Part shown: piece after piece, positions 6,834 through 11,690 of the stretch
How positions within the stretch are numbered: the first letter of the stretch is position 1
Layout: every line of letters begins with the position of its first letter
Assembly: GCA_017444705.1 (NCBI GenBank)
Contig: JAFSWA010000029.1
Location: 1-11,690 of the forward strand
Reading direction: 5' to 3'
DNA: 11,690 nucleotides
DNA from: a bacterium
Lineage (GTDB): Bacteria > Cyanobacteriota > Vampirovibrionia > Gastranaerophilales > Gastranaerophilaceae
Position numbers and translations under genes: made by a program
Notes under the pieces: model-generated
Databases searched by the model: none
The model's input: the letters and a program-made list of their open reading frames with translations, nothing else
Told to the model about the DNA's origin: nothing

Positions 6834-8151
6834 ACTCTTTAAAAACTTCTCCTCTGTGTTCATAGCTGTTGAACATATCAAAACTTGCACAAGCGGGTGA
6901 TAACAACACTACTTCGTTTTGAAGCTCTGTTGCAGTGTCAATTGCCGCTTCCATCGAATCTTTTTTAATTATATCACTAAACCCGTTTTTGATTAACTCT
7001 TCTTCAAATCTTTGGGTCGCTTCACCAATAAGAATAACTGTTTTAATGTATTTCTTTACATCGTTACAAAACTCTGTTAAATCCGTATTTTTATCTCTGC
7101 CGCCTGCAATAAGTGTAACAGATTTGCCCTCAAAAGAGCGTATTGCAACTATTGAAGCTTCTGGATTTGTGGCTTTTGAATCATTATAAAAGGTTTTTCC
7201 GCCATATTCAGCCGTATATTCAAGCCTATGTTCAACCGCCTTGAAAGATTTTATTGCACTATTAATATTTTCATTACTTATTCCTATTATTTTTGCACCT
7301 ATTAATGCAGCCTCAATATTTTGATAATTATGTTCACCCACTATCGGAACATCTTTTAAATCGATAATTTTTTCTTCAATATTGTTACGCTTAAAATAAA
7401 TTGCATCATCTTTAACGTATGAACAATTAGGCGAAAACTCTTTACCGAAAAAGAATTTTTCTCCTGTGTAAGTTTCTGTATATTCAACGAGTTTAGGGTC
7501 TGTTGCGTTGAAGATTGCAAAAGCCGGTTTATGATTAAGCGGTCTTATTTTCGCTTTAAAATAGTTTTCCAGTCCGTCATGCCAGTCAATATGGTCAGGA
7601 GTAAAATTCAAAAAAGCATATATTTGTGGACAAAATGTGGGAGAAAATTCAAGCTGGAAAGAACTTACTTCGCAAACAAGATAATCATTTTCTTCGCTAA
7701 TAAGACCTGTCGGAGGAATTCCGATATTACCGCAAACAGGAGCTTTGTATTCAGTTGAAAGAATATGAGAAGCGAGTGTTGTAGTGGTTGTTTTCCCGTT
7801 CGTCCCTGTAATTGCAAAAAACGGAGTTTGTGTTTCCGTATATGCGAGTTCAATTTCACTGATAACAGGAATGTCTTGTTCCTTTAGTTTTTTAAAAATC
7901 TCTGATTTAGGCGGAATTCCGGGACTCGTAATTGCAATATAAGAACCTTCGATAAATTCTTTTGAGTGTCCGCCAAATTCAACTTTTATTCCCAATGTTT
8001 CAATTTCTTTTATTTTTTCTTTATCTCCGTCGGGTTTAATTTCAGTAATATAACACTCTGCTCCTTTTGAGTTTAGATATTTTGCTGCGGATATCCCGCT
8101 TCTTGAAAAGCCTAAAATTAAAACTTTTTTATCAAACCAATATTTTTTCAT
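6811..8151 (-). CDS. murD: UDP-MurNAc-L-alanine:D-glutamate ligase MurD
   Basis: Cytoplasmic ATP-dependent ligase that adds D-Glu to UDP-MurNAc-L-Ala. The 446-residue protein has an N-terminal Rossmann-like domain binding the UDP sugar (VLILGFSRSGISAAKYL, 10-26). The central ATP domain has ITGTNGKTTTTTLA (114-127), CEVSSFQLE (160-168) and LNFTPDHIDWH (181-191), with a Lys in KAKIR (Lys201) matching the carbamylated lysine of Mur ligases. The C-terminal domain has HRLEY, FYNDSKATNP, IAGGRDKNTD and LSPACASFDMFNSYEHRG. The latter two segments are typical of MurD rather than MurC, MurE or MurF. A good ribosome binding site AGGG (8159-8162) lies 7 nt before the ATG. It follows mraY by 16 bp, and its 3' end overlaps ftsW. 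Confidence 0.97.
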   Translation of the reverse strand: MKKYWFDKKVLILGFSRSGISAAKYLNSKGAECYITEIKPDGDKEKIKEIETLGIKVEFGGHSKEFIEGSYIAITSPGIPPKSEIFKKLKEQDIPVISEIELAYTETQTPFFAITGTNGKTTTTTLASHILSTEYKAPVCGNIGIPPTGLISEENDYLVCEVSSFQLEFSPTFCPQIYAFLNFTPDHIDWHDGLENYFKAKIRPLNHKPAFAIFNATDPKLVEYTETYTGEKFFFGKEFSPNCSYVKDDAIYFKRNNIEEKIIDLKDVPIVGEHNYQNIEAALIGAKIIGISNENINSAIKSFKAVEHRLEYTAEYGGKTFYNDSKATNPEASIVAIRSFEGKSVTLIAGGRDKNTDLTEFCNDVKKYIKTVILIGEATQRFEEELIKNGFSDIIKKDSMEAAIDTATELQNEVVLLSPACASFDMFNSYEHRGEVFKEYVLSKVK

Positions 8152-8167
8152 TTTATTTCCCTGTTTA

Positions 8168-9133
8168 TTATTTATTCAAATACCAAAATAATCCTGCTGC
8201 CCATGCGGATAGTATTAAGGTTAAAAGAGAAAAAACCTTTACTATTTTTGTTTCATCCCATCCTGACTGTTCAAAATGATGATGAATAGGAGTCATTTTA
8301 AAAATTCTTTTTCCTGTTAATTTGTAACTTGCGACCTGTAACATAACTGAAAGAGTTTCACTGATAAAAATGAATGAAATCGGTAAAAGCCAGATTTCAA
8401 ATTTTCCTATTACAGCCAAAGTTCCCAATACCCCGCCGAGTGCAAGTGAACCCGTATCTCCCATAAAAACTTTTGCCGGAAATTTGTTGAAATATAAAAA
8501 ACCTAAGCAAGCTCCGGAAATTGCAGCACTAATTATCGCCAAATCAACATGTTTCATTGTCAGATTAATTACAACAGAAGCTAACATTACTATAACAATA
8601 TTTGTAGCCGCAAGTCCGTCAAGACCGTCCGTAAGATTTACGGCATTAGACATTCCCGTTATTAAAACAATCGCAAATAATGGATAGAAATAGCCCAAAT
8701 TAAAGTTCAAATCCCCAAACGTAAGCTGGGTTTGACCATTAATTGTCATATAAATTGCAGGCAAGATTGCAATGGCAAATTGTAAAAATAATTTTTGCCT
8801 TGGAGTAAGTCCCTCGTTTTGGTGTTGTACAATCTTTGAAAAATCATCTTTTAAACCCGTAAAAGTGTAGAAAATAAAGGCTATAATAACAATTACCGCC
8901 ATATTAGTCGTTTTTTCCGCCATAATAAGTGAAATTCCGGCTGCTATTATTGCTGAAATAACAATAAAAACTCCGCCGGTGGTCGGTGTTCCGGATTTTT
9001 TCTTATGAGATTCCGGGGCTACATCTCTTATCTCCTGACCGTATAAATGCTTTTTTAAAAAATCTATATACGGAATACCTGTCAATAGTGCCAGTATAAT
9101 TGCAATTATAAAAGCTACCGCTGTCAAAATCAT
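8168..9133 (-). CDS. mraY: Phospho-MurNAc-pentapeptide translocase MraY (lipid I synthase)
   Basis: Polytopic membrane enzyme that transfers phospho-MurNAc-pentapeptide from UDP to undecaprenyl phosphate, giving lipid I. At 321 residues it is slightly shorter than the Escherichia coli enzyme but shows all key blocks: SHKKKSGTPTTGGVFI (42-57), GLKDDFSK with the Asp pair (96-97), NAVNLTDGLDGLA (163-175), FMGDTGSLALGG (223-234, Asp226) and the MraY-specific PIHHHFEQSGWDE (282-294). The histidine block separates it from WecA/TagO relatives. About ten hydrophobic segments are visible. The stop is followed at once by a second in-frame TAA. A strong ribosome binding site lies in the last codons of murF, 3 bp upstream in the operon. 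Confidence 0.98.
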   Translation of the reverse strand: MILTAVAFIIAIILALLTGIPYIDFLKKHLYGQEIRDVAPESHKKKSGTPTTGGVFIVISAIIAAGISLIMAEKTTNMAVIVIIAFIFYTFTGLKDDFSKIVQHQNEGLTPRQKLFLQFAIAILPAIYMTINGQTQLTFGDLNFNLGYFYPLFAIVLITGMSNAVNLTDGLDGLAATNIVIVMLASVVINLTMKHVDLAIISAAISGACLGFLYFNKFPAKVFMGDTGSLALGGVLGTLAVIGKFEIWLLPISFIFISETLSVMLQVASYKLTGKRIFKMTPIHHHFEQSGWDETKIVKVFSLLTLILSAWAAGLFWYLNK

Positions 9134-9136
9134 TAT

Positions 9137-10471
9137 CTATCTCCTTAACTCTTTTAAACCGGTAACAATTTTATCCAGTTCCATTGCTCTTGAACCTTTT
9201 ATAAAAACCCAATCGCCCTCTTTCAAATTATTTTTCAAATACAATGTACAACCGTCAAATTTTGAAAAATGTATAGATTTATCAGGTAAAACTTCTGATA
9301 TATTTTTTGATAAATTCCCAACTGTAAGCAAAATGTCAAATTTCATGGATTTCAAACTTTTTCCGATTTCTTTGTGATAAAGCACTTCATTTTTCCCGAG
9401 TTCACCCATATCTCCGAGAACAAGAATCTTTCTTCCGCCTTTATAAAGAGAAAGAAAATTTTTTATTGTTGCAAGCATTGATTCGGGATTTGCATTGTAT
9501 GAATCATTAATAATATTAGCACCGACAACACTTTCCATTTGCCATCTGTTTTGAATCGATCTGAAAGTTGACAGCCCTTTTGCAATTTTCTTTTCACTCA
9601 TACCAATATAAAGTGCTGCTTCTATTATGGCAAGAGAATTTTGTATATTATAATCTCCCGGAAGATTTATTCTGTATTTACCGCCTTTATAATTGAATTT
9701 TGAATATCCTGCCGCTAATTTTATTATTTCAAGCTCATTAGAGTTAATTGAAAATTCAATTGTCCTGTCTTTAATATTATTTATGGCTTCAATATATTTG
9801 TTTTTATGAGTGATTAAAATCCCGTGAGGTTTCAAGTATTTAGTAATTTCAAATTTGGCAATTGCAATATTTTCTCTTGACCCCAAACGTCCGATATGTG
9901 CCGAGCCGATATTTGTAATTATTGCGATATCAGGTTCTGCGTACTTTGACAAAAACTCAATTTCCCCTAAACCCCTCATTCCCATTTCAACAATCAGAAC
10001 CTCTGTATCTTCCGGCATCGAAAGCATAGTCTGAGCCAAACCTATTTCGTTGTTGTGGTTAAGTTCTGATTTATGAGTTTTATATTTTTGGGAAAATACA
10101 CTATATGCCATTTCTTTTGTAGAAGTTTTTCCTGCACTTCCTGTAATAGCAATTGTTTTAGGGTTAACAATATTCTTATAATATTTTGCCAATTCTAAAT
10201 ATGCCGTTAATGTATCTTCGACTAAAAGGACAAATTTTGCCTTATTTGATATTATTTTCTTAGAGGTAAAATATCCCATAACCCCATTTTCAAGTGCATT
10301 CTCAATAAAATTATGTCCGTCAAATTTTTGTCCGATAATAGGAATAAAGACATTATTTTTCCCTATTGTTCTTGTATCCGTGGAAATTTCGAACAATAAA
10401 TCTTCTTTTATATCAGATTTTAAAATTTCTGCATTTGTTATTTCCGCAAGTTGTTTTATTGAAAATTTCAT
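9137..10471 (-). CDS. murF: UDP-MurNAc-tripeptide:D-Ala-D-Ala ligase MurF
   Basis: Cytoplasmic ligase that completes the UDP-MurNAc-pentapeptide by adding D-Ala-D-Ala. The 444-residue protein begins with the MurF N-terminal domain (STDTRTIGKNNVFIPI, 30-45; FDGHNFIENAL, 50-60). The central ATPase domain has AITGSAGKTSTKEM (108-121) and NHNNEIGLAQTML (138-150), then EMGMRGLGEI and TNIGSAHIGRLGS. The C-terminal domain has INDSYNANPESM (321-332), VLGDMGELG (351-359) and the ending FIKGSRAMELDKIV. The SDTRT-like N-terminus and DSYNANP block distinguish it from MurE. A ribosome binding site AAGGTG (10480-10485) stands 8 nt before the ATG. It starts 2 bp after atpC, so peptidoglycan genes follow the ATP synthase genes without a break. 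Confidence 0.97.
   Translation of the reverse strand: MKFSIKQLAEITNAEILKSDIKEDLLFEISTDTRTIGKNNVFIPIIGQKFDGHNFIENALENGVMGYFTSKKIISNKAKFVLLVEDTLTAYLELAKYYKNIVNPKTIAITGSAGKTSTKEMAYSVFSQKYKTHKSELNHNNEIGLAQTMLSMPEDTEVLIVEMGMRGLGEIEFLSKYAEPDIAIITNIGSAHIGRLGSRENIAIAKFEITKYLKPHGILITHKNKYIEAINNIKDRTIEFSINSNELEIIKLAAGYSKFNYKGGKYRINLPGDYNIQNSLAIIEAALYIGMSEKKIAKGLSTFRSIQNRWQMESVVGANIINDSYNANPESMLATIKNFLSLYKGGRKILVLGDMGELGKNEVLYHKEIGKSLKSMKFDILLTVGNLSKNISEVLPDKSIHFSKFDGCTLYLKNNLKEGDWVFIKGSRAMELDKIVTGLKELRR
9141..9146 (-). promoter_or_regulatory. Ribosome binding site of mraY inside murF
   Basis: AAGGAG on the minus strand, 7 nt before the mraY ATG, is formed by the last sense codons of murF (Leu-Arg-Arg). 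It is the best Shine-Dalgarno match in the operon and ties mraY translation to the end of murF. Confidence 0.7.
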
Positions 10472-10473
10472 AT

Positions 10474-10890
10474 TTAATTCACCTTCGCCGCTTTTAATCT
10501 TGCCATTGCTCTTGCAATAGCACGTTCTGCCCTTGCCCGTTCTTTTTTATCTTTTGCATTGCCTAAGCGAGCTTCCGCTCTTTCTTTTGCAAGTTTTGCA
10601 CGAGGAATGTCAATATCAGTACCTTTTTCCGCTTCATCAGCCAAAATAATTGCATTATTATTTTTTAACTGAAAAATTCCGCCAAGCGTTGATATAAATT
10701 CTGATTCGTTATCAACTACAACCCTTGTAACTCCGATTTTTAAAATCGTCATAAAAGGAGTATGATTATACAAAATGCCGAATTCACCCTGAATACCCGG
10801 TGAAAAAATTGCATTAACATCATTTTCATAGACAATTTTTTCGTGAGTTATAATCTTCAAATGAATTTTTTTTGTTGAATCTTCTGCCAA
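10474..10890 (-). CDS. atpC: F-type ATP synthase epsilon subunit
   Basis: Central-stalk subunit of the F1 sector that couples rotation to catalysis and regulates ATP hydrolysis. The 138-residue protein has the N-terminal beta-sandwich (about 1-87; KIITHEKIVYENDV, SPGIQGEFGILYNHTPFMT and the GGIFQL strand) and a C-terminal helical hairpin (about 88-138) rich in Ala, Arg, Lys and Glu. Length is normal. The start is a TTG placed directly after the atpD TAA with no gap; GAGGA 7 nt upstream and the family-typical N-terminus support it, and the first internal ATG lies well inside the sandwich. It follows atpD as in standard atp operons and is joined directly to murF downstream. Confidence 0.96.
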   Translation of the reverse strand: MAEDSTKKIHLKIITHEKIVYENDVNAIFSPGIQGEFGILYNHTPFMTILKIGVTRVVVDNESEFISTLGGIFQLKNNNAIILADEAEKGTDIDIPRAKLAKERAEARLGNAKDKKERARAERAIARAMARLKAAKVN

Positions 10891-11690
10891 TTAGTTTTCC
10901 TCTTCCATATTTTTTGCAGCTTCAAGTACATCATCTATAGTTCCTGCCATAAAGAAAGCCTGTTCCGGAATATCATCATATTTACCTTCAATAATGCCCT
11001 TAAAGCCTTTTATTGTATCTTCAAGTTTTACATAACGACCTTTAATTCCGGAGAACTGTTCCGCCACAAAAAACGGCTGCGACAAGAATTTTTGAATTTT
11101 TCTTGCACGGTTAACCGTTTCTTTGTCTTCTTCTGACAGTTCATCCATACCCAAAATTGCGATAATATCCTGCAATTCTTTGTATTTTTGAAGAATTTGA
11201 ACAACTTTTCTTGCAACAAAATAATGTTCTTCCCCGATAATTTGAGGGTCAAGAACCCTTGACGTACATTCAAGAGGGTCGCACGCAGGGTAAATCCCCA
11301 AACTCGCAACCTGTCTTGAAAGAACGGTTGATGCATCAAGGTGAGAGAACGTAGTTGCAGGTGCGGGGTCGGTTAAGTCATCCGCAGGTACATATATAGC
11401 CTGAATTGATGTAATTGAACCGTCTTTTGTTGATGTAATTCTCTCTTGTAATTCCCCCATTTCGGTTGCAAGAGTCGGTTGATAACCGACAGCAGACGGC
11501 ATTCTGCCTAACAAGGCGGATACTTCCGAGCCGGCTTGAGTAAATCTGAAAATATTATCAATAAATAACAATACATCTTGTTTTGAAAAATAGCTAAAAT
11601 ATTATGCGGCAGTCAACGCAGAAAGCACGACTCTCATGATATCTCCCGGAGGTTCGTTCATCTGAACGTATATCAACGCTACTTTATCAA
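10891..11690 (-). CDS. atpD: F-type ATP synthase beta subunit, C-terminal part, interrupted by an in-frame stop
   Basis: Catalytic beta subunit of F1. The gene runs off the right edge, so the N-terminal barrel and P-loop are outside the window. Reading through from the edge gives VALIYVQMNEPPG, then a stretch with an in-frame TAA (11604-11602), then QDVLLFIDNIFRF (Walker B). The canonical remainder follows: SALLGRMPSAVGYQPTL, QERITSTKDGSITSIQ, ADDLTDPAPATTF, LSRQVASLGIYPA, GMDELSEEDK, KIQKFLSQPFFVAE and KYDDIPEQAFFMAG. The frame is the same on both sides of the stop, so this is a substitution, not an indel. The stop falls where the family has the Glu of TMAE, and several nearby residues also depart from near-invariant positions. 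An internal TTG at 11571 could only make a fragment without the nucleotide-binding loop. TAA ends several other genes here, so recoding is unlikely. A sequencing or assembly fault at a contig end or a true lesion are the main options. Confidence 0.9.
10898..10902 (-). promoter_or_regulatory. Ribosome binding site supporting the TTG start of atpC
   Basis: GAGGA, formed by the last Glu codons of atpD, lies 7 nt before the TTG at 10890-10888. It supports the non-ATG start and coupling of epsilon to beta subunit translation. Confidence 0.6.

Noticed and set aside
11028..11339. Minus-strand 103-codon ORF inside atpD
   Set aside because: It is an alternative-frame shadow of the clearly conserved beta-subunit frame.
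11602..11604. TAA read as a sense codon (genetic code change)
   Set aside because: TAA also terminates atpD itself, atpC, mraY, murD, ftsW, murG, obgE and the HNH gene at family-typical ends, so it is used as a stop here.

Overview
The window is an AT-rich bacterial chromosome segment. Its right-hand four fifths is one long, tightly packed operon read on the minus strand; the left end is a small accessory region with less familiar genes. The organism cannot be fixed from the sequence alone. It has FtsW/MraY/MurG-type peptidoglycan synthesis and an F-type ATP synthase, strongly AT-biased codons, Shine-Dalgarno sites before several genes and at least one TTG start. A low-GC host-associated lineage such as the non-photosynthetic Cyanobacteria relatives (Melainabacteria/Gastranaerophilales) would fit, but that is only a guess from overall protein character.

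Operon, in transcription order from the right edge: atpD (C-terminal part, running off the window and broken by an in-frame TAA), atpC, murF, mraY, murD, ftsW, murG, folC, obgE. Gaps are 0-16 bp and four neighbouring pairs overlap, so the genes are probably co-transcribed and partly translationally coupled. The run joins the end of an ATP synthase operon to the membrane and late cytoplasmic steps of murein precursor synthesis. MurD and MurF add D-Glu and D-Ala-D-Ala, MraY makes lipid I, MurG makes lipid II, and FtsW polymerises it at the septum. FolC (folate glutamylation) and ObgE (ribosome-assembly GTPase) close the run. MurE, MurC, FtsI, Ddl, FtsQ and FtsZ of a classical dcw cluster are not in the window.

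Left region: a secreted von Willebrand factor A (VWA) protein on the plus strand (92-829), a 52-codon minus-strand small ORF (851-1009) with three evenly spaced cysteines, a short intergenic stretch carrying a near-perfect tandem 10-mer (1082-1101), and an unusual HNH endonuclease on the plus strand (about 1159-2115) whose two cysteine pairs are separated by a large helical insertion. The HNH gene ends one base from the obgE stop in convergent orientation. I see no rRNA, tRNA, CRISPR array, insertion sequence or convincing intrinsic terminator.

The observations most worth a second look are the damaged atpD at the right edge, the split-motif HNH protein, and the small cysteine-periodic ORF with the neighbouring tandem repeat.
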